64,000 bases of DNA, from positions 19,141-83,140 of the forward strand of contig JBGANK010000009.1 of the NCBI GenBank assembly GCA_044222395.1, read 5' to 3'. Positions 1-11,633 of the stretch are shown here, piece after piece. The position numbers were made by a program, and so were the translations under genes. The DNA is from JAEUMD01 sp044222395. Lineage in GTDB: Bacteria; Pseudomonadota; Alphaproteobacteria; Rhizobiales; Hyphomicrobiaceae. The notes under the pieces were generated by a model, which saw only the letters and a list, made by a program, of their open reading frames with translations, ran no database searches and was not told the origin of the DNA. The first letter of the stretch is position 1. Each line of letters starts with the position of its first letter.

Positions 1-203
1 AGCCAGCCCGACAGGAAGTAGATCGTGAGCGGAAAGCCGTACATCTCAGCGAACAGCGCGACGAGGAAGGCGCTGAAGGCGCTGAACGAGCGCCAGTCCC
101 GCGGGGTCTGCGGCTTGAAGAAGGTGAATGCGAACATGATGAAGATCGCCGAGTTGATCAGCACGAGGCCCCACAGGCCATAGGCTGGGGTGTCTTGTGT
201 CAT
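1..203 (-). CDS. Isoprenylcysteine carboxylmethyltransferase-like membrane protein, N-terminal part only
   Basis: Only the first 67 residues lie in the window; the gene runs off the left edge. The ATG at 203 overlaps the TGA of the upstream DUF2933 gene (ATGA), so the two are translationally coupled. A first membrane helix (about residues 9-29) is followed by a short loop with FFKPQTPRDWRSF and a second hydrophobic stretch ending MYGFPLTIYFLSGW. This is the usual N-terminus of ICMT/PEMT-like methyltransferases that often close copper-resistance operons in alphaproteobacteria. The catalytic domain is outside the window, so the family call rests on the N-terminus and context only. Confidence 0.6.
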   Translation of the reverse strand, partial: MTQDTPAYGLWGLVLINSAIFIMFAFTFFKPQTPRDWRSFSAFSAFLVALFAEMYGFPLTIYFLSGW

Positions 204-475
204 GGGTTGCCTCCCTCACGCTCGCCCGTCTTGCGGTTCGTCGTGCCGCCGCCGTGATGATGCCCGCCGTGTCCGCCATGCATGAAGATGTGCATCAGCG
301 GGCAGGCGAGGACGAACAAGTACGGGATGACGCCGAGAATGTGGACCTTGTGTTCCTCCCACAGGAGAACGATCGCGATGGCCGTGAACCCGAGAAAGAC
401 GAGGAACACCCTCGAGGTCCAGAAGCTGCCTTGGGAGCCGTCATGGCGCGTGTGTTGCGAGTGGTTGTGTGTCAT
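200..475 (-). CDS. DUF2933-like small membrane protein
   Basis: A 91-residue protein. After a polar, His-containing N-terminus (MTHNHSQHTRHDG), it has two hydrophobic stretches at about residues 22-40 and 45-63, then CPLMHIFMHGGHGGHHHGGG. The pattern of a CPLMH motif followed by a glycine/histidine tail is that of DUF2933 proteins found with CopA and cupredoxins; the role is unknown and metal binding by the His cluster is inferred. It lies 14 bp downstream of the cupredoxin gene and overlaps the next gene by ATGA, so it belongs to the copA operon. A longer frame that runs upstream into the cupredoxin gene is ignored because the ATG at 475 fits the operon spacing. Confidence 0.75.
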   Translation of the reverse strand: MTHNHSQHTRHDGSQGSFWTSRVFLVFLGFTAIAIVLLWEEHKVHILGVIPYLFVLACPLMHIFMHGGHGGHHHGGGTTNRKTGEREGGNP

Positions 476-489
476 TGAGGTGCCCTCCC

Positions 490-867
490 CTATTCGACGA
501 TGAGACGGCCGCGAAACATCCCCATGGGACATGCGAAGGCGTATTCGCCGGGCTCCTTGGGAAAGAACTCGACAGCGACGGTCTCGCCGGTCGGTAGCTC
601 GGCGCTCTTGTTGAAGTCGGCGAACACGACCTTGTCCGAGCACGAAGCGGTTTCCTCGCGCCGGAAATTGAGCCGGACGGGCTTGCCGTGCCGGACGATG
701 ATCGTGTCGGGCGTGTAGCCGCCCTTGACCAGAATCATCGCTTCCTGATAGCCGCCGGAAACCTCCGCCGCGCGCGCTCCGGCCGTGCGTTTGAGCCAGA
801 AGAACCAGACGATGAACGCGACGAGTGAGAGACCGAGAACGAGGACCAACCAGCGATCGGCAGTCAT
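490..867 (-). CDS. Membrane-anchored cupredoxin-domain protein
   Basis: A 125-residue protein with one N-terminal membrane anchor (about residues 6-25) and a cupredoxin-like domain (about 40-125) facing the periplasm. Likely copper ligands are Cys76 (ETASCSDK) and the C-terminal cluster Cys113, Met115 and Met117 (ACPMGMF). The arrangement fits the Cupredoxin_1 group, probably a periplasmic copper carrier or store linked to CopA. A canonical His ligand next to the C-terminal Cys is missing, so a classical type-1 blue copper site is uncertain. The ATG overlaps the TGA of copA (864-867). Confidence 0.8.
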   Translation of the reverse strand: MTADRWLVLVLGLSLVAFIVWFFWLKRTAGARAAEVSGGYQEAMILVKGGYTPDTIIVRHGKPVRLNFRREETASCSDKVVFADFNKSAELPTGETVAVEFFPKEPGEYAFACPMGMFRGRLIVE

Positions 868-3401
868 GACGCATTCCTCCCCGGCTCGAAATAGCGGAGC
901 CGATTGGCGTTGGTGACGACGGTGACGGAGCTGAAGGCCATCGCAGCTGCCGCGATCAGCGGTGACAGCAGGAGACCCAAGAACGGGTAGAGTGCGCCCA
1001 TCGCAACAGGGATGCCGAGCACGTTGTAGCCGAACGCGCCGATGAGGTTCTGGCGCACGTTGCGCATCGTCGCCTTGCTGATCGCGATCGCCGTTACGAC
1101 ACCGGTGAGGCTGCCCTTGATCAGCGTAATGTCGCTCGCCTCGATGGCGACATCGGTGCCGGTACCGATGGCAAAGCCGACGTCCGCCTGTGCGAGGGCT
1201 GGCGCATCATTGATGCCATCGCCGACCATGCCTATATTTCTGCCCTCGAGCTGCAGTTTCTGCACCTCGTGCGCTTTGTCCTGCGGAAGCACGTCGGCCA
1301 GCACTCGGTCGATGCCGACCTGGCGCGCGATGGCCTTGGCGGTGCGCTCGTTGTCGCCGGTCAACATCACGACTTCGAGCCCGAGCGCTTTCAACTGCTC
1401 GATGGCCACTTTGGAGTCCGGCTTCACCGTATCGGCGACCGCGACGAGACCGAGCGCCTTGCCGTCGGACGCGATGTACATCGGCGTCTTGCCTTCGCCC
1501 GCCAGGCGCTCCCAATCGCTCGTGAGATGGTCGATGCCGATGCCGCGATCCCGCATCAGCTTGGCATTGCCAAGCAGGATAGCGCGATCTTCGATGCGTC
1601 CGCCGACGCCATGGCCCGGAATGGCCCCAAAGTCCTTCGCCTCGACGAGCGCGAGATTGCGCGCCTCGGCGCCCTTGACGATCGCTTCACCTAGAGGGTG
1701 CTCGGAGCCGCGCTCAAGCGATGCCGCGAGCCGTAGCACGGTCTCCTCGTCGCTACCCTTGGCGACCACGTCCGTCAGCGAAGGCTCGCCGCGCGTGATC
1801 GTCCCGGTCTTGTCGAGAATCACAGCGTTGAGCTTCTCGGCGCTTTGCAGCGCATCACCGGAACGGATCAAGATGCCGTTTTCCGCCCCCTTGCCGATGC
1901 CGACGGTCAGCGACGTCGGTGTCGCCAGGCCGAGCGCGCAGGGGCACGCGATGATGAGCGTCGTGACCAGCACGATGGTCGCATAGACAAGCCGCGGCTC
2001 GGGGCCGACGAGATACCAAATGACGAAAGCGGCGATGGCGAGGATCATCACAGCCGGCACGAAGTAGCCCGAAACCGCATCCACAACACGCTGGATGGGG
2101 GCCTTCGAGCCCTGCGCGTCCTTGACCAGGCGGATGATGCTGGCGAGCGCCGTGTCCTTGCCGACCTTGGTCGCATTGAACTTGAAGCTGCCGGTCTTGT
2201 TGAGCGTTCCGCCGATGACCTCGTTGCCAACCCCCTTCTCCACGGGAAGCGACTCGCCCGTGATCATCGATTCGTCGATCGCGCTCGACCCCTCCAGAAT
2301 TTCCCCGTCGACCGCGACCTTGTCGCCGGGCTTGACCACCAGCACATCGCCAACGAGTACTTCCTCAACCGGGATCTCGATCTCCTTACCGTCGCGCCAG
2401 ACGCGCGCGGTCTTGGCCTGCAGACCGATCAGCTTCTTGATCGCCTCTGAGGTGCGGCCCTTGGCCTTGATCTCAAGCGCCAAGCCGAGCACCACGAGCG
2501 CGACCACGACCGTCGTCACATCCCAGAACACCTCGGCGAGCCGCATGTCGGGAAACAGCCGCGGAAAAGCCACCGCAACGATCGAATAGAGATAGGCCGC
2601 GCTGATGCCGATCGCGATCAGCGTGTGCATATTGGCGGCGCGATGCTTCAATGCATCCCACATGCCGGTGAAGAACTGCGAGCCCGACCAGACGAGCACG
2701 GGAAGGCTGATGACGCCGAGCAGCGCCCAGACCACGCGCCGCGTACCGCTTCCCATCGGCATCCAGTCCCGCAAACCGGGAATGAGATCCGGATAGCTGA
2801 AAAGCATCACCGGAACCGAGATCGCCGCCGCGAACCAGAACTTGCGCATCAACAGGTCGTACTCGGCCGCGCTTGCGGCCTCCTCGGCGCTCAGTGGCTC
2901 AGCATCGGCAGCGTGCTTCGGCTCAGAGACGCGATAGCCGGCGCGCCCGATCGCGGCCTTCAGGGCATCCATCGATGTCCGCTCCGGCTGGTACTCGATG
3001 TCGACAGCGTTGGTGAGCGTGCTCGCCTCCGCCTTGACGACACCTGGCATCATCTTGAGCTCAAGCTCGATGCGCAGCACGCATGAGCTGCAATGCATGT
3101 TCGCGATCGGCAATCGCGTCTTGGCCGTTCCACAGGCATATCCCGCACGCCGGATGGCTTGCACCAGGTCGGCCACCTTGGCTGCCGCCGGATCAAATCC
3201 GACATGCGCGTTCCCGGTTGCCAGGTTGACGCGCGCATGTCGCACACCAAGCACGGCCAACAATGCCTTCTCCACGGCCGGCGGACAGTGAGCGCAGGTC
3301 ATGCCGCCAATCCGCAGCGTGATGTGCTCCGACTTCGCCGGGGCGCCCGCCCGCTCGCCTTCGTCGCTCCGGCCTGCGAGCCTCAATTTCGTTTCCGTCA
3401 T
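864..3401 (-). CDS. copA: Copper-exporting P1B-type ATPase CopA
   Basis: An 845-residue copper-translocating ATPase that pumps Cu(I) out of the cytoplasm. Two N-terminal heavy-metal-associated domains are visible: GGMTCAHC with Cys36 and Cys39, and a second with MHCSSCV near residue 104. Further on come TGES (about 380), the transport motif CPC in IACPCALG (about 485), the phosphorylated Asp in DKTGT (about 528), the SEHPL motif of P1B pumps, and GDGINDAP (about 728). The length is typical. The ATG at 3401 has GGAG about 6 bases upstream. The second metal-binding domain lacks the usual GMxCxxC glycine-methionine start. It heads an operon with the cupredoxin, DUF2933 and methyltransferase-like genes. 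Confidence 0.97.
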   Translation of the reverse strand: MTETKLRLAGRSDEGERAGAPAKSEHITLRIGGMTCAHCPPAVEKALLAVLGVRHARVNLATGNAHVGFDPAAAKVADLVQAIRRAGYACGTAKTRLPIANMHCSSCVLRIELELKMMPGVVKAEASTLTNAVDIEYQPERTSMDALKAAIGRAGYRVSEPKHAADAEPLSAEEAASAAEYDLLMRKFWFAAAISVPVMLFSYPDLIPGLRDWMPMGSGTRRVVWALLGVISLPVLVWSGSQFFTGMWDALKHRAANMHTLIAIGISAAYLYSIVAVAFPRLFPDMRLAEVFWDVTTVVVALVVLGLALEIKAKGRTSEAIKKLIGLQAKTARVWRDGKEIEIPVEEVLVGDVLVVKPGDKVAVDGEILEGSSAIDESMITGESLPVEKGVGNEVIGGTLNKTGSFKFNATKVGKDTALASIIRLVKDAQGSKAPIQRVVDAVSGYFVPAVMILAIAAFVIWYLVGPEPRLVYATIVLVTTLIIACPCALGLATPTSLTVGIGKGAENGILIRSGDALQSAEKLNAVILDKTGTITRGEPSLTDVVAKGSDEETVLRLAASLERGSEHPLGEAIVKGAEARNLALVEAKDFGAIPGHGVGGRIEDRAILLGNAKLMRDRGIGIDHLTSDWERLAGEGKTPMYIASDGKALGLVAVADTVKPDSKVAIEQLKALGLEVVMLTGDNERTAKAIARQVGIDRVLADVLPQDKAHEVQKLQLEGRNIGMVGDGINDAPALAQADVGFAIGTGTDVAIEASDITLIKGSLTGVVTAIAISKATMRNVRQNLIGAFGYNVLGIPVAMGALYPFLGLLLSPLIAAAAMAFSSVTVVTNANRLRYFEPGRNAS

Positions 3402-3500
3402 TCGGGGCTCCTTACCTGGCCTCTGCCGTCAATCGTCCTCAGAATATGCACGGATCGCTCGGCCGATAATGGTCGGCGAGAAAGCACCTCCGTGACGCCG

Positions 3501-4283
3501 TCAGTGCAGAACCATGCCGCCGATATGAAATCCCGCATCAGCGTGGATAATCTCGCCTGTGATCGATGCCGCGTAGTCTGAGGCGAGCACGACGGCGACC
3601 TTGCCGACCTCACAGGCGTCAACCGTGCGGCGCAAAGGGGCTTTGGCGGCCGCCCCAGCCAGCAATTCGTCGAAATGCTCGATGCCCGATGCCGCTCGTG
3701 TCTTTATCGGACCTGCCGAGATGGCATTGACGCGAATACCCTTCGGACCGAGCTCATGAGCGAGATAGCGAACCGAGGCTTCGAGCGCGGCCTTGACGGG
3801 GCCCATGACGTTGTAGTGATCGACGACTTTTTCGGCACCGTAATAGCTGAGCGTCAAGAGGTTGCCGCCCGTCTCCATCAGCGGCTCGGCCAGCTTTGCC
3901 ATCCGAATGAAGGAATGACAGGAGACCTGCATGGATTCCGCAAATCCCTCCGCCGAGCAATCGACAAGCCGTCCATGCAGGTCCGTCTTGCGCGCCCAGG
4001 CAATAGCGTGAAACACGACATCGACACGGCCCCATTGGGTCTTCGCCCGCTCGAACACAGCCTCGAGTTCGCCGGGCGTCGAAACGTTGCAGTTTTCCAG
4101 GAACGCCGCGCCAAGCTCGACCGCCAACGGCTCCACGAAAGCCTTGGCCTTGTCGTTGAGATAGGTAAGTCCGAGTTCGGCACCGGCGGCGCGCAAGTGC
4201 TTCGCGGCCCACCATGCCAGGCTGTCGCGGTTCGCCACGCCGAATACGAGCGCCTTGCGGCCTCTCAGATCGACGATCTCCAT
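3501..4283 (-). CDS. fabI: Enoyl-[acyl-carrier-protein] reductase FabI-like
   Basis: A 260-residue short-chain dehydrogenase of the FabI type, which reduces trans-2-enoyl-ACP with NAD(P)H in fatty-acid synthesis. The N-terminus (GRKALVFGVANRDSLAW) is the modified FabI dinucleotide site. The catalytic pair is Tyr157 and Lys164 in HYNVMGPVK, the Y-x6-K spacing of FabI. The C-terminal AGFHIGGM is also typical. The start at 4283 is chosen because the protein then begins just before the cofactor loop, as in the family; a frame extending to 4703 has no support. It lies 127 bp downstream of a DUF3141 gene. In rhizobia extra fabI copies sit with PHB/acetyl-phosphate genes, so an accessory role is plausible. 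Confidence 0.93.
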   Translation of the reverse strand: MEIVDLRGRKALVFGVANRDSLAWWAAKHLRAAGAELGLTYLNDKAKAFVEPLAVELGAAFLENCNVSTPGELEAVFERAKTQWGRVDVVFHAIAWARKTDLHGRLVDCSAEGFAESMQVSCHSFIRMAKLAEPLMETGGNLLTLSYYGAEKVVDHYNVMGPVKAALEASVRYLAHELGPKGIRVNAISAGPIKTRAASGIEHFDELLAGAAAKAPLRRTVDACEVGKVAVVLASDYAASITGEIIHADAGFHIGGMVLH

Positions 4284-4410
4284 AGTCTCATCCTCCGTGG
4301 TCGTTGCCGCCGGCCAACAGGCGGCCGAAACATAAGTGAGCGTCGCATGGGGTCGTGATGCCTCGCTAACCCCGGCGTGCCGAGACGCGCTGCGCCGATC
4401 GTACTTGGCA

Positions 4411-6237
4411 TTATTTCCGCGCATCCTGGTCTCCGAAAACGATCTCAAAAGCCCGCTCAAGAGCCGCGTCCCGGATGCGGCGAACAGTCTCCCATAACGC
4501 AGAGATCTCCTCGATCTGCCGGCGTTCCTGTGCGAGCAGCGGGTGCTCGTCAGGCAGCGGATGTCGGGAACTGGAGACGGCATCGGCGAGCACCTCAAAC
4601 ACTCCCATCCACGGAAGGATGCGCTCCGAAAACACGTAGCGGTTCGCGCGCATCGGATGCAGCCATTTGAGAGCATCTGACATCCAGGGATTTGCCATGG
4701 CACACACCCAGGGGCTGACGAAGGCTCGATAGATGTTCTCGTTCATTTCCGAGATGTCGCGCACGCGTTCGAAGCCGCGCGAGGCATATGCGAATTGAAT
4801 GTCCTCGATCCGGCGGGGCTCGAACCGCACGACATACTGATGACGCTCGCAGTCAGGATCGCCGGTCGGATTGTCGATCTTCATCTCGTAGAGGCCCGGC
4901 ACCAGCGCCTCGATGTCATCCAGATTCTCGAGGATGGCGCGATGCTCGAAACGAGCGACGCTCGCCGAGACGAAGATGCCGAGATGACCGACATGCGGGT
5001 TGGTCAGATAGACCACGCGCTGCCCCGCAGATCTCAGCTCGTCGGTCGTGGCGTAGATCGCCGGCAGCCAGCCGAGCGCCTGATGCGGCGGCGTGATATT
5101 GTCGCCGTAAGATGCGAAGATGACGAGCGGGCTGCGGATCTTCTTGAGATCGGCCACGCAGTGTTCATCGACGCGCACCTTTCCCTGTTCGAGTCGGTTG
5201 CCGACGAACAGGTTCTCGATGATCGCGACCATCTCCTCGCCGCTCAGACGGTAGAAGCCGCCCCACCAACGCTCAAAATCAAGAAACCTTGCCTGCTCCG
5301 TATCGATGCGCGTGAACAGGTTGGCGTACTTGTCCCAGATGGCGTTGCCCGGCTTCAGGCTCTCGAAGCTCTGCACCAGCCACGCGCCGTCGAATCGGTC
5401 CTCATTGAGGTCCGACAGGAAGTGCGTCAGCCACACCCCACCGACGAACCCGGCGGCGATGCGCATCGGATTGACGCCGGGCTCGCCCGCCCAGTAGGAC
5501 AGCGGCGACCCATTCAGGACGATCGGTCCGGTCAAGCCATCGCAGTGCGCGGCGAGCATCGCTGCCGCCCATCCCGCTTGGCAATTGCCGTAGAGGATCG
5601 GCGCACAACCCCCGTGTCTCGCCGCCACCGCCTCGACAAACCGCCTCAGTGCGGCCAGCACATCGGTGAGCGTCTGGCCCGGGCAAGGTTCGGGATAGAA
5701 CACCACGAAATACACGGGATAACCCGTATGCAGCGCGATTCCGACCTCGGAATCCCGCTTGAAGCCGCCGATGCCGGGACCGTGGCCGGCGCGCGGATCA
5801 ATGACGATGACGGGCGGCTTGGCCGGATCGACGCACGCCTCCCAGCAATCGTCGCCGACATCGGTGATACGCAAGAGCGAATAGTTGACCGGCTGCTCGA
5901 ACGTCCGCGCATCAAGTATGAGTTCGTGTTTGAAATTGAGCAGCGGCGGCAAGCCGGCCTGCTCATGCTCCAACATGGCGTTCGCGCGCCGGCGCATCGT
6001 GTCGAAGAACAGAATCGTGCGCTCGAGCACATCGCGCTGGTAGTCGAGCAGATCGAACGCGGAAGGGTATGTGGTTGCGGCACGGCCGGCTCTCGACGGT
6101 CGACGCGCGTTCGCGTCACTTGCGCGGCTTGGCATGCTTGAAGGCGACGCGGCCTTGTCGCCTACGGGATTTGCCGATCGCTTACTCGGCTGGTCAACCC
6201 GAATGGATTTGATGCGCGACGTATGATCTTTACCCAT
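4411..6237 (-). CDS. DUF3141 protein (PHA-synthase-like alpha/beta hydrolase fold)
   Basis: A 608-residue cytoplasmic protein. The N-terminal 60 residues are low-complexity and basic; then comes an alpha/beta-hydrolase-like core. Cys219 in YGNCQAGWA occupies the nucleophile elbow, as the Cys does in PhaC synthases, although the last elbow position is Ala where the classic box has Gly. The segments PPVIVIDPRAGHGPGIGG and ASYGDNITPPHQ look like the oxyanion and acid-loop regions, and NPHVGHLGIFVS supplies a candidate catalytic His. The start at 6237 has AAAGGAGCG a few bases upstream, better than a start 26 codons further up. DUF3141 genes commonly lie near fabI, pta and ackA. Activity is not proven for the family. 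Confidence 0.85.
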   Translation of the reverse strand: MGKDHTSRIKSIRVDQPSKRSANPVGDKAASPSSMPSRASDANARRPSRAGRAATTYPSAFDLLDYQRDVLERTILFFDTMRRRANAMLEHEQAGLPPLLNFKHELILDARTFEQPVNYSLLRITDVGDDCWEACVDPAKPPVIVIDPRAGHGPGIGGFKRDSEVGIALHTGYPVYFVVFYPEPCPGQTLTDVLAALRRFVEAVAARHGGCAPILYGNCQAGWAAAMLAAHCDGLTGPIVLNGSPLSYWAGEPGVNPMRIAAGFVGGVWLTHFLSDLNEDRFDGAWLVQSFESLKPGNAIWDKYANLFTRIDTEQARFLDFERWWGGFYRLSGEEMVAIIENLFVGNRLEQGKVRVDEHCVADLKKIRSPLVIFASYGDNITPPHQALGWLPAIYATTDELRSAGQRVVYLTNPHVGHLGIFVSASVARFEHRAILENLDDIEALVPGLYEMKIDNPTGDPDCERHQYVVRFEPRRIEDIQFAYASRGFERVRDISEMNENIYRAFVSPWVCAMANPWMSDALKWLHPMRANRYVFSERILPWMGVFEVLADAVSSSRHPLPDEHPLLAQERRQIEEISALWETVRRIRDAALERAFEIVFGDQDARK

Positions 6238-6387
6238 TGCCCGCTCCTTTCGCCATCCCGCGAAAGTGTGGAATTGCCGGCCGAGCAGCAGCGCGGTGCA
6301 CCAGCCGTAGTGCACGGACTCGGCGGGCCCGACCGGAATGCCGCGCGGCGTCGAACGCGCGAGGCCCGGAACGGAAAACTTGAGTCA

Positions 6388-6495
6388 TCACCGGAAGAAC
6401 ACGTATTTTACGAGCGCGGCAATGACGAGTGCGACGACGAGCACGCCGAGCAGATGCCCGGAACCCATGCCCCACAATATTCCATCGTTCATCAT
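6388..6495 (-). CDS. 35-residue single-helix membrane peptide
   Basis: A very short gene between the multicopper oxidase and the DUF3141 gene: ATG-ATG at 6495, TGA at 6388. The peptide begins MMNDGILWGMGSGHL, followed by a hydrophobic helix (LLGVLVVALVIAALV) and a basic end KYVFFR. GGAGGAACG lies about 8 bases before the first ATG, a strong ribosome-binding site for so small a reading frame. It is co-directional with and 67 bp downstream of the oxidase. I recognise no named family; similar one-helix peptides accompany copper operons in related bacteria. The function is unknown. Confidence 0.7.
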   Translation of the reverse strand: MMNDGILWGMGSGHLLGVLVVALVIAALVKYVFFR

Positions 6496-6562
6496 GGATC
6501 GTTCCTCCTTCGTATCGGACATGACCTTCGACGCTCGTCCGAACCCAAGCGCTGAAGGCGCC

Positions 6563-8050
6563 TCACGCGATCCGGACCTCGGTCATCATGCCGGTGGCCA
6601 TGTGGTAGAGGTGATGGCAGTGCAGCAGCCATGCGCCTTTCTGTGCGGCGTCGAAGGCAATCGTCACCGGTGCATGAGGCGGGACGATCAAGGTGTCTCG
6701 CACCGCTCCGGGGAAGCGGCGACCGCCGATGGCCACGACCTGGAAGTGGTGTCCGTGCAGATGCATCGGATGCATCATCATCGTCGGGTTCATGAAGGTC
6801 ATCTCGACGCGCTCGCCGCGCCGCACCTCGAACGGCTGGTGCTCGCCATGAACCTTGCCGTTGATGGTCCAGCGATACCCCGGCTCCTCGCCCAGCATCA
6901 CCATGAACGCCTTGTCCGGCTGCCGTTGCGATAGCGGACCGGTGGCCCTGACCAGCGCCTCGAAACCCAGATCGACCATGCCCTGCGGCTTGTCCGCGGT
7001 CGCGGCAAGCTTGCTGATCGTTGCGCCCGGCGTCGACAAGACGATGCCGGTCACGAACTGCGCCGCCTCGACCTGCGCCAGGACCGGGAAAGCACCACCC
7101 TCGCGCGGAATCTCGACGATCAGGTCGATGCGTTGGCCCTGTGCCAATGGGAAGGCCGGTGCCTCCACCGGTTGGCAAGGCGTGCCGTCCACGGCAATGC
7201 AGCGTGCCGTCAGTCCTGGCGTCGAAATGAAGAATGCCGTCGCGGTACCGCCGTTGATGATTCGCAGCCGAACGCGGCCACCCTTTTCGACAGTCACCGT
7301 CTCGGGGTCATCCAAGGTGCGATCGTTCGCCAGGAACGCGTCGTAGCGCACGTCATTGGCGTGCGTCATGCCCATCATTGGCCCGCTGCCCTGTCCGGGC
7401 ATGGCGTGCATCATGCCCGGACCATGCTGCATCTGGGGCATGCTTTGCGGCGGCGGCTTCGCCTTGCTCGATGGCGCACCACCATGCCCTGCGTGGGCAT
7501 CGCTGCCGCCCAGCTCGGCCAGGATCTCCTGAGGAGATCGGAAGGCGAAGTCGTGCAACATGATGACCACGTCGTGCACGTCACCGGCATCCTTCTCGCG
7601 GGCCACCATGGGGGCGGCCAGCATCTGCTGCTCGGAAAGCGTATGCGAATGCATCCAGTGGGTGCCGGCCGTCAGCTCGAAATCGTGCACATCCGCCTGA
7701 CCCGGGGAAACGGCGCCGCCGCCCGGCCGCGCCCGATCCTGTTCGAAGGGCGCCTTGATCTGCCCGTGCCAATGCATCTGCAGGGGCTCATCGGTAGCAT
7801 TGAGCAGGGCTCCCGTCAGCCGGCCTCCCTCGTTCGCGAAAATGCCCTTCTTTCCGTTCCCTGCAGCTACGCTGAAGACTCTCGCGGCGCGCTTGTTGAC
7901 CTCGATCGTGCGCGAGTAGACCTTCAATGCAGGCGCGGCGGCGAACGCCGGCAACATCGGCATGCCCGTCGTGACGACGCCACCGAAGGCGATACCCGAT
8001 CGTATAAAGGCCCGGCGGCTCATTGCTCGGTTCATCGTTGTGGTGCTCAT
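6563..8050 (-). CDS. Multicopper oxidase, CopA/CueO type, Tat-exported
   Basis: A 495-residue periplasmic copper oxidase, probably oxidising Cu(I) to the less toxic Cu(II). The N-terminus carries a twin-arginine signal (SRRAFIRSG, then a hydrophobic stretch ending AFAAAP). All four copper-ligand motifs are visible: HWHGQ (about 93), HSHTLSEQQ (about 133), HPMHLHGHHFQV (about 428) and HCHHLYHMATGMM (about 477), giving the trinuclear centre and a His-Cys-His-Met type-1 site. A Met/His-rich loop at about 190-225 (MPQMQHGPGMMHAMPG) resembles the copper-binding loop of CueO. AAGGAG six bases before the ATG at 8050 favours this start over an ATG two codons earlier. It follows the small periplasmic protein by 23 bp. 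Confidence 0.95.
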   Translation of the reverse strand: MSTTTMNRAMSRRAFIRSGIAFGGVVTTGMPMLPAFAAAPALKVYSRTIEVNKRAARVFSVAAGNGKKGIFANEGGRLTGALLNATDEPLQMHWHGQIKAPFEQDRARPGGGAVSPGQADVHDFELTAGTHWMHSHTLSEQQMLAAPMVAREKDAGDVHDVVIMLHDFAFRSPQEILAELGGSDAHAGHGGAPSSKAKPPPQSMPQMQHGPGMMHAMPGQGSGPMMGMTHANDVRYDAFLANDRTLDDPETVTVEKGGRVRLRIINGGTATAFFISTPGLTARCIAVDGTPCQPVEAPAFPLAQGQRIDLIVEIPREGGAFPVLAQVEAAQFVTGIVLSTPGATISKLAATADKPQGMVDLGFEALVRATGPLSQRQPDKAFMVMLGEEPGYRWTINGKVHGEHQPFEVRRGERVEMTFMNPTMMMHPMHLHGHHFQVVAIGGRRFPGAVRDTLIVPPHAPVTIAFDAAQKGAWLLHCHHLYHMATGMMTEVRIA

Positions 8051-8073
8051 GATCATCTCCTTGGCAGGACGGC

Positions 8074-8451
8074 TTAGTACTTGGCCTGGGCCGTGGTTCC
8101 ATCAGGCGCGGTGATCTGGATCGCGCCCTTTGCACCGGGATTGACAGGTGCCGGCGCGGTACCTGTGAGCTTCGAGCCGTCGGCTGGCACGAGCTCGAAA
8201 CGCTGCGACTTCCCGTCGATGACCAGGATGGCGTTGGCCTTGAAGCCGGCAGTGGGGATCGGCTTGTCATCGGCATCGCTCAAGAACACGGCGACAGCCG
8301 ACGTGCCATCGACGACAAGCTCGGCGTGATACTTGCCGGCATCGACTCTCAGGCCGCCGTTCTTCCCCTTGGCCGCCTCGTGGGCGAACGCTGCAGGTGC
8401 CGCCACGAGCGCAGCGGCGAGCGACAGCAATGCAAGATGAGTCCGGTTCAT
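8074..8451 (-). CDS. Small periplasmic protein linked to RND metal pump (family with HGG/NGG motif)
   Basis: A 125-residue exported protein: signal peptide of about 23 residues ending AFAHEAA, then a compact all-beta-looking domain. It shares a clear pattern with the protein at 24685-25062: KGKNGG or KGKHGG near the mature N-terminus, YHAEL or HHLEL, then FLSDADDKP or YVRDEADKP. Both genes follow a heavy-metal RND gene directly. A periplasmic metal-carrier role like that of CusF is inferred from position and the His residues; no known family was recognised. AGGAG precedes the ATG at 8451. Confidence 0.85.
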   Translation of the reverse strand: MNRTHLALLSLAAALVAAPAAFAHEAAKGKNGGLRVDAGKYHAELVVDGTSAVAVFLSDADDKPIPTAGFKANAILVIDGKSQRFELVPADGSKLTGTAPAPVNPGAKGAIQITAPDGTTAQAKY

Positions 8452-8476
8452 GATCGATCTCCTGGGTTGCTTGACG

Positions 8477-11623
<3,147 letters not shown>

Positions 11624-11633
11624 GCGAGCCCCC

